A DNA stretch of 6,485 bases, from NCBI GenBank assembly GCA_023253415.1, contig JALRGK010000130.1:1-6485 (forward strand), read 5' to 3'. The translations under genes and the position numbers were made by a program. Below, piece after piece: positions 1 through 6,081 of this stretch (positions within the stretch are counted from its first letter, which is position 1; each line of letters begins with the position of its first letter). The DNA comes from Rhodocyclaceae bacterium. GTDB taxonomy: Bacteria > Pseudomonadota > Gammaproteobacteria > Burkholderiales > Rhodocyclaceae. Under the pieces are notes generated by a model. That model was not told where the DNA came from. It did no database searches and was given only the letters and a program-made list of their open reading frames with translations.

Positions 1-3
1 GCA

Positions 4-969
4 GTGCCACGCCGTTTTCGCCGACCACGCCTACTGCTGGCCGGTTGCGGTGACGTTGCCGCACGCATTGCGACCGACATCGGCAACCGTTACCGGATCC
101 GTGCACTGTTACGGCACGCGCCGGATAGCACTGTCTGGCAAAACTGGCGAGCACTTGGCACCACCCCGATCACCGCAGACCTGGACAACCGGGCCAGCCT
201 AAAGCGGCTGCGCGGTCTGGCAACCCAGGTTATCTACCTAGCGCCACCGGCAGACAACCAATCTGCCGAAGCTCGCACAGACCTGCGCCTCAACCGCTTT
301 ATGGCAGCACTCCATGGTGCCAGGAGTCTACCATGCCGACTGGTACTCATCGGCACCACCGGTGTCTACGGCAACTGCCAGGGCGCGTTCGTTCATGAAA
401 CACGCCCCATCAACCCGCAGACTGCTCGTGGCCAACGCCGTGCCGCCGCCGAAGCCACATTGCGCCACTGGGTCAGAACGCGTACCCGATCCCGACGCCT
501 ATCTCGGATAAGCGCCACTAAAGACCTAAGTAGCAACGCCGGAAGCATTTTGCGCGTACCCGGCATTTATGCCGGCAACCGGCTCCCCGTAGAACGTCTG
601 AAAGCCGGCACAGCTGCCCTGCAAGCCAGCGACGATACCTGGACAAACCATATTCATGCCGACGATCTGGCTCGCATTAGCTGGCTCTGCCTCACCCGGG
701 GCAAATCACTCCGCGCCGTCAACGCCAGCGACTGCAGCAGCCTTAAAATGGGCGACTGGTTCGATGCCGTTGCCGATGCTGCCGGCCTCGCCCGACCGCA
801 GCGCCTACCGCGCACCGAGCTCAAGGCACAGGTTTCCCCCATGCTTTACTCGTTCATGTCAGAATCGCGCCGGCTCGATAACAAACGACTGCTCCAAGAA
901 CTCCGTATCCGGCTCCGTTATCCCACGGTGCATGATTTCCTCGCCACACTAAAGGTGCCCCCATGCTGA
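4..969 (+). CDS. Atypical SDR / NAD-dependent epimerase-like protein (YeeZ-type)
   Basis: The 321-residue protein opens with a Rossmann dinucleotide-binding strand and a glycine motif, GCGDVA at residues 14-19. Later come TTGVYG (118-123), ILRVPGIYA (182-190), NHIHADDLARI and a C-terminal SPMLYSF...ESRRLDNKRLL segment. This layout matches the NAD(P)-binding epimerase-like proteins common in betaproteobacteria and related to E. coli YeeZ, whose substrate is not known to me. The region where extended SDRs carry YxxxK reads R142-G-Q-R-R146, so the usual catalytic Tyr and Lys appear to be missing and redox chemistry is doubtful. A basic, Ser-rich stretch at about 158-179 looks like an insertion relative to the family. 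The GTG at position 4 gives the usual short N-terminus before the Rossmann strand, but only three bases lie upstream and they are open in frame, so the start is not secure. The 3' end overlaps hemJ by 7 nt (ATGCTGA). Family call fairly sure; function unknown. Confidence 0.8.
   Translation: MPRRFRRPRLLLAGCGDVAARIATDIGNRYRIRALLRHAPDSTVWQNWRALGTTPITADLDNRASLKRLRGLATQVIYLAPPADNQSAEARTDLRLNRFMAALHGARSLPCRLVLIGTTGVYGNCQGAFVHETRPINPQTARGQRRAAAEATLRHWVRTRTRSRRLSRISATKDLSSNAGSILRVPGIYAGNRLPVERLKAGTAALQASDDTWTNHIHADDLARISWLCLTRGKSLRAVNASDCSSLKMGDWFDAVADAAGLARPQRLPRTELKAQVSPMLYSFMSESRRLDNKRLLQELRIRLRYPTVHDFLATLKVPPC
951..955 (+). promoter_or_regulatory. Ribosome binding site of hemJ
   Basis: AAAGG lies 7 nt before the ATG at 963, inside the 3' end of the upstream gene. 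It supports this start and fits translational coupling across the 7-nt overlap. Confidence 0.6.
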
Positions 970-1379
970 CCATAAAAGCCTTTCACATTATTCTTGTCGT
1001 GAGCTGGTTCGCCGGCCTTTTCTACTTGCCGCGCATCTACGTTAATCTCGCCGCTGTACCTGACATACAATCGGCCGAATACCAGCGACTGCTCGGCATG
1101 TCGCGCCGTCTCTACAAATTTGTCACCCCTATTGGCATCGGTGCCGTTGTGCTGGGGCTTTGGCTCTGGTTCGGTTACGGGTTTGCCGGTGGCTGGCTGC
1201 ACGCGAAAACACTGCTTGTTGTGTTTTTGCTCGGCTATCACTTCTATTGTGGTCACCTGTACCGCCAGTTTGCCGCCGGTCAAAACACGCACAGCCATAT
1301 CTGGTATCGCTGGTTTAATGAGATTCCCGTACTCATTCTCACGATCATCACCCTCCTCGTCGTTCTCAAGCCGTTCTAA
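963..1379 (+). CDS. hemJ: Protoporphyrinogen IX oxidase HemJ (CopD-like membrane protein)
   Basis: This 138-residue integral membrane protein has about four hydrophobic segments (roughly 5-25, 55-75, 80-100 and 115-136). It carries the hallmark blocks of the HemJ/UPF0093 family: KAFHI near the N-terminus (H8) followed by VSWFAGLFYLPR, the central WLHAK (H80, K82) with YHFYCG (H93), and the C-terminal RWFNEIPVL ending in KPF. From family knowledge, HemJ oxidises protoporphyrinogen IX to protoporphyrin IX, the penultimate step of haem synthesis, in the inner membrane of bacteria that lack HemG and HemY, and it uses conserved histidines. The length is typical and the protein looks intact. The gene starts inside the end of the SDR gene and is followed 12 nt later by the rlmL-like gene. 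No other haem gene lies in the window, so the context adds little. A generic CopD-family membrane protein is the alternative, but the conserved blocks favour HemJ. Confidence 0.85.
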   Translation: MLTIKAFHIILVVSWFAGLFYLPRIYVNLAAVPDIQSAEYQRLLGMSRRLYKFVTPIGIGAVVLGLWLWFGYGFAGGWLHAKTLLVVFLLGYHFYCGHLYRQFAAGQNTHSHIWYRWFNEIPVLILTIITLLVVLKPF

Positions 1380-1391
1380 CGAAAGTACCTC

Positions 1392-2570
1392 ATGCACATT
1401 TTTGCCCCCTGCCCACGCGGCCTCGAAGAGCTGCTGGTGGCCGAATTCAACACCTTCGGTCTAACCCAGGTCGAACAGGTGGGCGGTGGCGTTCGTGCCC
1501 GCGCAACCCGGGAAAGCCTATACCGTGCCAACCTGCACTCGCGCTTTGCCTCGCGCATCCTCGTTCGCCTGGCCGTTGGGGCCTATCAGAAAGAAGACGA
1601 TCTCTATCAGATGGCCCGCAAAATCGCTTGGCATGAATGGTTTGATGTCAGTCAAAGCTTCAAAGTAGCAACGACGGCCGTGAAGTCACCGCTGAAAAGC
1701 TTGGATTTCGTCACACTCCGCATCAAAGATGCCGTGTGCGATCGATTCCGTGCCGACCGTGGCAGTCGCCCCAACGTCAGCACCGACCATCCCGATCAGC
1801 GCATCCAGCTCTTCCTGTCCGAAACCACCGCCACCCTCTATATCGACAGCTCGGGCGACCCGCTCTGGCAACGTGGCTACCGTGGCGCCGCCGGCCAAGC
1901 CCCGCTCAAAGAAAACCTGGCTGCCGGCCTTGTCGCTCTGGCGGGTTGGAACGACATCGGTGACAACGGCAATTTGAAATACGACACCTTCCTCGACCCC
2001 ATGTGTGGCAGTGGCACCCTGGTCATCGAAGCCGCCTGGATGCGCGCCAACCGCGCACCGGGCCTTAACCGTCGTTTTGCTTGCGAACGCTGGGCCGACG
2101 CCGATCGCGCACTGTGGACCAAACTGCGTACCGAAGCCCGTGCAGCCGTCCGCCCACTACTGCACCAGACATTATTTGCCAGTGATGCCCACCCTGGTGC
2201 CATTGCCGCCACCCGTCGCCACCTGGAACAGGTTGGTCTGTTGGCAGACGTCACGCTCGAACAAGGCAACTTCGTTGGCCGTGGCGCCCCGGCCACCAGT
2301 GGCCTGCTCGTCAGCAAGCCCCCCTACGGTGTACGACTCTCTGAACAAGAAGCACTTCAGGCCGAATACCCGGAATGGGGCCGTACCCTCAAGCAACAAT
2401 TTACGGGTTGGACTGCAGCACTGTTTACCGCCGATCTCGAACTGACGAAAGGCCTCGGCCTCAAACCCCGCCGCCGCTTCCCGCTAAAGAACGGTGCTCT
2501 AGAATGCCGAATGTTTGTGATTGATCTGGTGGCCGGATTTCACCGGCGGCAGAAGCCAGCGGATACCTGA
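1392..2570 (+). CDS. rlmL: THUMP-domain 23S rRNA guanine-N2 methyltransferase, RlmL-type (stand-alone)
   Basis: The 392-residue protein starts with a ferredoxin-like N-terminal region (about 1-50) leading into a THUMP RNA-binding domain (to about 160). A Rossmann-fold SAM-dependent methyltransferase follows. The linker motif QRGYRGAAGQAPLKENLAA and the SAM-binding motif I, DPMCGSGT at 202-209 followed by LVIEAAW, are typical of the UPF0020/RlmL family. In E. coli the RlmL half of a fused RlmKL protein makes m2G2445 in 23S rRNA. Here only the RlmL half exists, a common arrangement outside enterics, and no rlmK is seen nearby. The catalytic motif, usually NPPYG, reads K309-P-P-Y-G, which is unusual (see findings). 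The start ATG is preceded by only a weak GAAAG at 1381-1385, but residues from here (MHIFAPCPRGLEELL) match the expected N-terminus. The gap to hemJ is 12 nt and to pqiA 15 nt. Family call is strong; exact target base is inferred. Confidence 0.88.
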   Translation: MHIFAPCPRGLEELLVAEFNTFGLTQVEQVGGGVRARATRESLYRANLHSRFASRILVRLAVGAYQKEDDLYQMARKIAWHEWFDVSQSFKVATTAVKSPLKSLDFVTLRIKDAVCDRFRADRGSRPNVSTDHPDQRIQLFLSETTATLYIDSSGDPLWQRGYRGAAGQAPLKENLAAGLVALAGWNDIGDNGNLKYDTFLDPMCGSGTLVIEAAWMRANRAPGLNRRFACERWADADRALWTKLRTEARAAVRPLLHQTLFASDAHPGAIAATRRHLEQVGLLADVTLEQGNFVGRGAPATSGLLVSKPPYGVRLSEQEALQAEYPEWGRTLKQQFTGWTAALFTADLELTKGLGLKPRRRFPLKNGALECRMFVIDLVAGFHRRQKPADT

Positions 2571-2573
2571 CCT

Positions 2574-2578
2574 AAAGG
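2574..2578 (+). promoter_or_regulatory. Ribosome binding site of first pqiA gene
   Basis: AAAGG sits 7 nt before the ATG at 2586, in the 15-nt gap after rlmL. No convincing -35/-10 promoter was found in the last 90 nt before this start, so the pqi genes may be read through from upstream or use a promoter I cannot recognise. Confidence 0.55.
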
Positions 2579-2585
2579 CCTGACC

Positions 2586-3188
2586 ATGAAGTCTCTACTT
2601 GTCTGTGACGAATGTGATTTACTGCTACGAGAGCCTTCAGTGAAGTCTGGCGACATGGTCATTTGCCCACGTTGTGGCGATGTTCTGCATCGCTACCAAC
2701 CCGAAGGATTGAAGCGTTGTCTGGCGTTTTCGATGACCGCGGCTATCCTTTTCATCATTTCCAATGCGTTCCCGATTGTTGGCTTAAGTTCTAAAGGCCT
2801 AGTGAGTTCAACGTCATTGCTAGGGATGGTCAACATGCTATCTCATGATGACATGCCCTTGGTTGCACTCCTGGTTTTGCTCACTACCTTCCTGATGCCT
2901 GCATTGGTCATTGGTGCCTTCATTTATTTGCTGCTCCCTGTGAGCCTCGGGTTCCGCCCCCCCAAAATGGCGTTCATCTTCAGAGTCATGCACCTGTCTC
3001 AACCGTGGGCAATGGTAGAGGTATTTATGCTGGGCCTGCTCGTAACCATCAGTAAACTACATGCCATGGCTACCGTGGTGCCTGAGATTGCCTTGTGGTC
3101 TTTTGTGCTACTCATGATTTCACTGACTGCAGCCGCTGCCAATTTCGATTCCCGTACCTTTTGGGATCAAGCGGAGCTGTTGGAATGA
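2586..3188 (+). CDS. pqiA: PqiA-family membrane protein, N-terminal-half type
   Basis: A 200-residue inner-membrane protein with an N-terminal zinc-ribbon-like pair of CxxC motifs (C7-x2-C10 and C27-x2-C30) followed by four likely transmembrane helices, the first at about 43-66. Motifs such as SNAFPIVG, the WAMVEVFMLGLLV helix and the terminal FDSRTFWD resemble the first half of E. coli PqiA, which is a tandem duplication of this unit in one chain of about 417 residues. Here the unit stands alone and the second half is the next gene. PqiA/LetA proteins are inner-membrane partners of MCE-domain proteins and are thought to deliver or extract lipids; that role is inferred from the pqiB and pqiC genes downstream. 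The stop codon overlaps the next start (ATGA). A C7A4 run at 2957-2967 is a possible slippage site, but the frame is open across it. Confidence 0.88.
   Translation: MKSLLVCDECDLLLREPSVKSGDMVICPRCGDVLHRYQPEGLKRCLAFSMTAAILFIISNAFPIVGLSSKGLVSSTSLLGMVNMLSHDDMPLVALLVLLTTFLMPALVIGAFIYLLLPVSLGFRPPKMAFIFRVMHLSQPWAMVEVFMLGLLVTISKLHAMATVVPEIALWSFVLLMISLTAAAANFDSRTFWDQAELLE
3173..3176 (+). promoter_or_regulatory. Ribosome binding site that fixes the start of the second pqiA gene
   Basis: GGAG is placed 8 nt before the ATG at 3185. The same frame is open back to an ATG at 3095, but that would add 30 residues encoded in an alternative frame of the first pqiA gene. The 3185 start is therefore preferred. 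Confidence 0.6.
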
Positions 3189-3853
3189 ACAGCCAAGGCA
3201 TTATCACAGGCGCAGCGGCGCATATCGTAGGCTGCCACGGGTGCGGGCTAGCACACAAGCTATCACCGGATGCACATGGGCTCGTATGTCGTCGCTGCGG
3301 GTTATCACTCCATTTTCGCAAGCCTGACAGCCTCAACCGTGCCTGGGCACTGCTCATTGCAGCCTACGTGCTCATTATCCCTGCAAATTTGCTACCCGTG
3401 ATGGAGTCGAACACGCTCACAGGCACCGAAGATGACACGATCATGAGCGGCGTCATTTACTTATGGACTTCGGGCTCACAAGCGTTAAGCATTATTCTTT
3501 TTATTGCCAGCATTCTGATTCCCATTACCAAACTGCTGACGCTTACCTATCTACTGATTTCTGTACGCCGACGTTCCGTATGGAAACCCAAGATCCGTAC
3601 GCAAATGTACCGAGTTCTGGAAGCCGTCGGACGGTGGTCTATGATTGATATTTATGTGGCAGCCATGCTGACGGCGCTTGTACAGTTTGGCAACATTATG
3701 TCTATCAACGTTGGCGCTGGCGCTCTCGCCTTTGGTGCCGTGGTTGTGTTGACCATGTTTGCTGCTGAAAGTTTTGACCCACGCTTCCTCTGGGAGTCCA
3801 CAGATCAATCGGAAGAAGCACAGAAAATCGCCAAGGAAAATCATGTCCTCTGA
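3185..3853 (+). CDS. pqiA: PqiA-family membrane protein, C-terminal-half type
   Basis: From the ATG at 3185 the protein has 222 residues. It again begins with a zinc-ribbon-like pair of CxxC motifs (C17-x2-C20 and C35-x2-C38) and continues into about four membrane helices. It contains IPANLLPVM (65-73), IPITKLLTL, the signature VGRWSMID (148-155) and a terminal TMFAAESFDPRFLW. These match the second half of E. coli PqiA, so the two adjacent genes together equal one full PqiA in the same order. The start overlaps the preceding stop as ATGA, which suggests termination-reinitiation and matched amounts of the two halves. The end overlaps pqiB by 11 nt. The likely job is the inner-membrane partner of the MCE protein PqiB. 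Whether the two halves pair with each other is inferred, not shown. Confidence 0.88.
   Translation: MNSQGIITGAAAHIVGCHGCGLAHKLSPDAHGLVCRRCGLSLHFRKPDSLNRAWALLIAAYVLIIPANLLPVMESNTLTGTEDDTIMSGVIYLWTSGSQALSIILFIASILIPITKLLTLTYLLISVRRRSVWKPKIRTQMYRVLEAVGRWSMIDIYVAAMLTALVQFGNIMSINVGAGALAFGAVVVLTMFAAESFDPRFLWESTDQSEEAQKIAKENHVL
3833..3837 (+). promoter_or_regulatory. Ribosome binding site that fixes the start of pqiB
   Basis: AAGGA lies 5 nt before the ATG at 3843. The frame is open back to an ATG at 3759, but those 28 extra residues would be a basic stretch overlapping the second pqiA gene. The 3843 start gives the normal short cytoplasmic tail before the membrane anchor. Confidence 0.6.
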
Positions 3854-5408
3854 CGCAAATCCTGATCCAGGATTCAGTAATCTGCCTCGACCCATCGCCA
3901 AGCAGCCACGAAACTGGTCTTCTCGCTTTATCTGGATCATTCCAATATTAGCTTTGCTCGTAGGCATTGGCTTAGGTGTCAAAGTCATTCTTGAACGCGG
4001 CTCGACGATTACCATCTCCTTCAAATCCGGCGACGGATTGGAAGCCGGTAAAACCTTCGTTAAATACAAAGACGTTGTGATTGGTGTGGTAAAAACAGTT
4101 GATCTTTCTGAAGACCATAAGGAGGTCATCGCCACGGTTCAGATCGACAGAAAAGCCACCGACTTCTTGCGGGAAGACACCCGTTTCTGGATTGTGAAGC
4201 CCCGCATCACAGCAAGTGGTGTTTCTGGTCTTGGCACTTTATTTAGTGGCTCGTATATCGCGGCAGATTTAGGCCGCTCTACAGAATCTCGTGACCATTT
4301 TGCGGCCCTAGAAATCCCTCCTATCCTCACCCAAGACACACCAGGCCGAAAGTTCATTCTTCGCGCACCCAACCTGGGATCGCACGATATTGGTACTCCG
4401 GTCTATTTCCGGCAGTTGACCGTGGGCGAAGTGGTTGCCTATGAACTGGACAAAGACGGTAAAGGTGTTTCTATCGAGGTCTTTATTCATGCGCCATATG
4501 ATCGCTTTGTCACCAACGACACACGATTCTGGAATGCGAGCGGAATTGATGTCTCAATTGGTGCAGGGGGGATTAACGTTCAAACCGAATCCCTAATTTC
4601 GGTGCTGGCTGGCGGCATCGCTTTCGAAGGCGCACCGCCTTCTTACGATGCAGCAAACAATCTGACTGAAACAACCACTCCGCAAGAAGCGACCACGGAC
4701 ACACCATTCCAGCTATTCCCAACAAAAGAATTGGCGATGAAGCACCCGGACGCCCGGGTAGAGCGTTATGTCATTAATTTCAAACAATCTGTCAGAGGCC
4801 TTTCTGTCGGTGCGCCTGTAGAGTTCCGCGGCGTCATCATCGGCGAGGTCTTAAGTGTGTCGACATTGATTGACCCGAAGGACTTTACGATCGTTCAGCC
4901 GGTCGTCATGAACATGTACCCTGATCGTTTACACCTGCGCACGCAAGCCAACGGAACCCCTTTCCCGGCACCAAAGAATGACGAAGAGCGTTTCAAACGA
5001 TTCCAGGGCATGATTGATCGGGGCTTGCGCGCACAGCTACGCAGCGGAAACATTCTGACAGGGCAACAGTATGTCGCCATCGACTTTTTCCCCGATGCGC
5101 CGAAATATGTTCTTGACACCAAAAAGAAACCGCTTGAGTTACCGTCTATCCCGGGCGGCTTTGATGAAATAGAAAAATCAGTGACCAGTATCGTCAAAAA
5201 CACGGACAAACTGATCAAGAAACTTGATGAAGAGACGGTTCCCGGCATCAACAAGCTGGTGGCAAGCGACTCACCGCTCCAGATGGATATGCGTGACACA
5301 CTGCGTGAACTGACCAAGGCTGCAAGTTCGCTCAAAAAACTCGCCGACACACTGGATCAACAGCCGCAATCGATTATCTTCGGTAAGCCTTCAGAGGAAT
5401 CAAAATAA
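3843..5408 (+). CDS. pqiB: PqiB: inner-membrane-anchored protein with three MCE domains
   Basis: From the ATG at 3843 the protein has 521 residues, close to E. coli PqiB (about 546). A short cytoplasmic tail with a PRPIAKQPRNWS-type lead is followed by one transmembrane helix (about 29-49) and then three MCE/MlaD repeats. MCE1 is at about 54-145 (GDGLEAGKTFVKYKDVVIGVV), MCE2 at about 170-265 (RAPNLGSHDIGTPVYFRQLTVGEV) and MCE3 at about 308-420 (VRGLSVGAPVEFRGVIIGEV). The C-terminal part (about 440-515) is helical and rich in Lys, Asp and Leu, and the protein ends near QSIIFGKP. In E. coli, PqiB forms stacked hexameric rings whose C-terminal helices extend a needle towards the outer membrane, giving a channel for lipids across the periplasm. 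Three MCE domains separate it from MlaD (one) and LetB (seven). It overlaps the second pqiA gene by 11 nt, and its stop shares a base with the pqiC start (TAATG). Confidence 0.93.
   Translation: MSSDANPDPGFSNLPRPIAKQPRNWSSRFIWIIPILALLVGIGLGVKVILERGSTITISFKSGDGLEAGKTFVKYKDVVIGVVKTVDLSEDHKEVIATVQIDRKATDFLREDTRFWIVKPRITASGVSGLGTLFSGSYIAADLGRSTESRDHFAALEIPPILTQDTPGRKFILRAPNLGSHDIGTPVYFRQLTVGEVVAYELDKDGKGVSIEVFIHAPYDRFVTNDTRFWNASGIDVSIGAGGINVQTESLISVLAGGIAFEGAPPSYDAANNLTETTTPQEATTDTPFQLFPTKELAMKHPDARVERYVINFKQSVRGLSVGAPVEFRGVIIGEVLSVSTLIDPKDFTIVQPVVMNMYPDRLHLRTQANGTPFPAPKNDEERFKRFQGMIDRGLRAQLRSGNILTGQQYVAIDFFPDAPKYVLDTKKKPLELPSIPGGFDEIEKSVTSIVKNTDKLIKKLDEETVPGINKLVASDSPLQMDMRDTLRELTKAASSLKKLADTLDQQPQSIIFGKPSEESK
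5393..5398 (+). promoter_or_regulatory. Ribosome binding site of pqiC
   Basis: AGAGGA lies 9 nt before the pqiC ATG, inside the last codons of pqiB. It supports the TAATG stop-start junction as the true start. Confidence 0.6.
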
Positions 5409-6040
5409 TGAAAACCCTTTTGACCCTAGTCGGCATAGTCGCTGCTCTCTTAGGCTGTAGCTCTCCCAAAAACAGTTATTACACGCTCAGCGCGCCAGAA
5501 GTACCCGCCTCAACTGCCATGCGTCATGCAACACGCATCATCGTCGGCCCCGTCACCGTACCCGCGCTTGTAGACAACCCACAACTTGTTGTTAAGAACA
5601 GCAACAATCAAGTCACGGTTTATGAGTATCAGCGTTGGGCCGGCTCCCTCAAAAGCGATATCGAACGTGTCGTCGCCGCCGACCTGGCGCGTGATTTATC
5701 AACGCCTAATGTCTGGAGCTATACGCAGTCTTTATCCACCGACTTTGATTACCAGGTTGTCATGGATGTCCAAAACATCGACAGCAAATTAGGCGAGAGC
5801 GTAACGATCGATGTCTTGTGGAGGGTGAAGCCAAAGACTACAAAAGCACCGGCTGTCGATAGCGCCGATCATAAAGCAGCAAGGGCTTCCGTAAGCACTC
5901 GCAAACAGAAGCAGGAGGTCACGGGTCGTTCAGTTGTGCATGAACGTGTCCATGGCGAAGGCTTTGAATCATTAGTAGCCGCACAAAGCCGGGCTTTTGA
6001 TCAGGTCAGTCGAGAAATCGCAACTGCGATCAGCCCTTAA
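5408..6040 (+). CDS. pqiC: PqiC: outer-membrane lipoprotein of the Pqi system
   Basis: This 210-residue protein has a lipoprotein signal peptide: MK, a hydrophobic stretch, then the lipobox LLGC with the lipid-carrying cysteine at residue 17. Ser at +2 (no Asp) predicts sorting to the outer membrane. The mature part starts with YYTLSAPE, a hallmark of the PqiC/DUF330 'ABC-type transport auxiliary lipoprotein' family. IIVGPVTVPALVDNPQLVV and the central EYQRWAGSLKSDIERVVAADLARDL block follow in the family order. E. coli PqiC is about 187 residues. The extra length sits mainly in a Lys/Arg/Ala/Ser-rich stretch at about 141-171, which looks like a flexible insertion. PqiC is thought to hold the distal end of the PqiB needle at the outer membrane. 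It is the last gene of the operon, and its stop lies 41 nt from the convergent pilT stop. Confidence 0.9.
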   Translation: MKTLLTLVGIVAALLGCSSPKNSYYTLSAPEVPASTAMRHATRIIVGPVTVPALVDNPQLVVKNSNNQVTVYEYQRWAGSLKSDIERVVAADLARDLSTPNVWSYTQSLSTDFDYQVVMDVQNIDSKLGESVTIDVLWRVKPKTTKAPAVDSADHKAARASVSTRKQKQEVTGRSVVHERVHGEGFESLVAAQSRAFDQVSREIATAISP

Positions 6041-6081
6041 TTTTTACCCACCACCCACGAAGAGCGGCCCATCCCATTGTT
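6041..6081. other. Short intergenic gap between convergent pqiC and pilT
   Basis: Both flanking genes end here. The gap holds a TTTTT run at 6041-6045 on the + strand and a small AT-rich inverted repeat, TTGTT/AACAA, whose right arm runs into pilT. No GC-rich stem followed by a U-run is visible on either strand, so no intrinsic terminator can be assigned. Confidence 0.5.

Noticed and set aside
918..1397. 159-codon open frame on the - strand opposite hemJ
   Set aside because: It lies almost wholly opposite hemJ, whose product has clear family motifs, and its own product shows no recognisable motif or composition. It is a shadow frame.
2500..2585. Promoter for the pqi operon, for example TTGATC at 2521
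   Set aside because: No -10-like hexamer is found at 16-18 nt spacing, and the region is coding sequence of rlmL.
3095..3184. Upstream extension of the second pqiA gene from an ATG at 3095
   Set aside because: It overlaps the first pqiA gene heavily in another frame and gives residues unlike the family. The ATG at 3185 has a good ribosome binding site and an ATGA junction.
3759..3842. Upstream extension of pqiB from an ATG at 3759
   Set aside because: The added 28 residues are basic and lie within the second pqiA gene. The ATG at 3843 with AAGGA fits the usual PqiB N-terminus.
5985..5998. Inverted repeat AAAGCC/GGCTTT followed by T, resembling a small terminator
   Set aside because: It lies inside pqiC about 40 nt before the stop, the loop is too small for all pairs to form, and there is no real U-run. 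Most likely chance within coding sequence.
6017..6045. ATCGC/GCGAT stem with a TTTTT run downstream as a pqiC terminator
   Set aside because: The stem is only 5 bp and the T-run starts about 10 nt after it, so it does not fit an intrinsic terminator.
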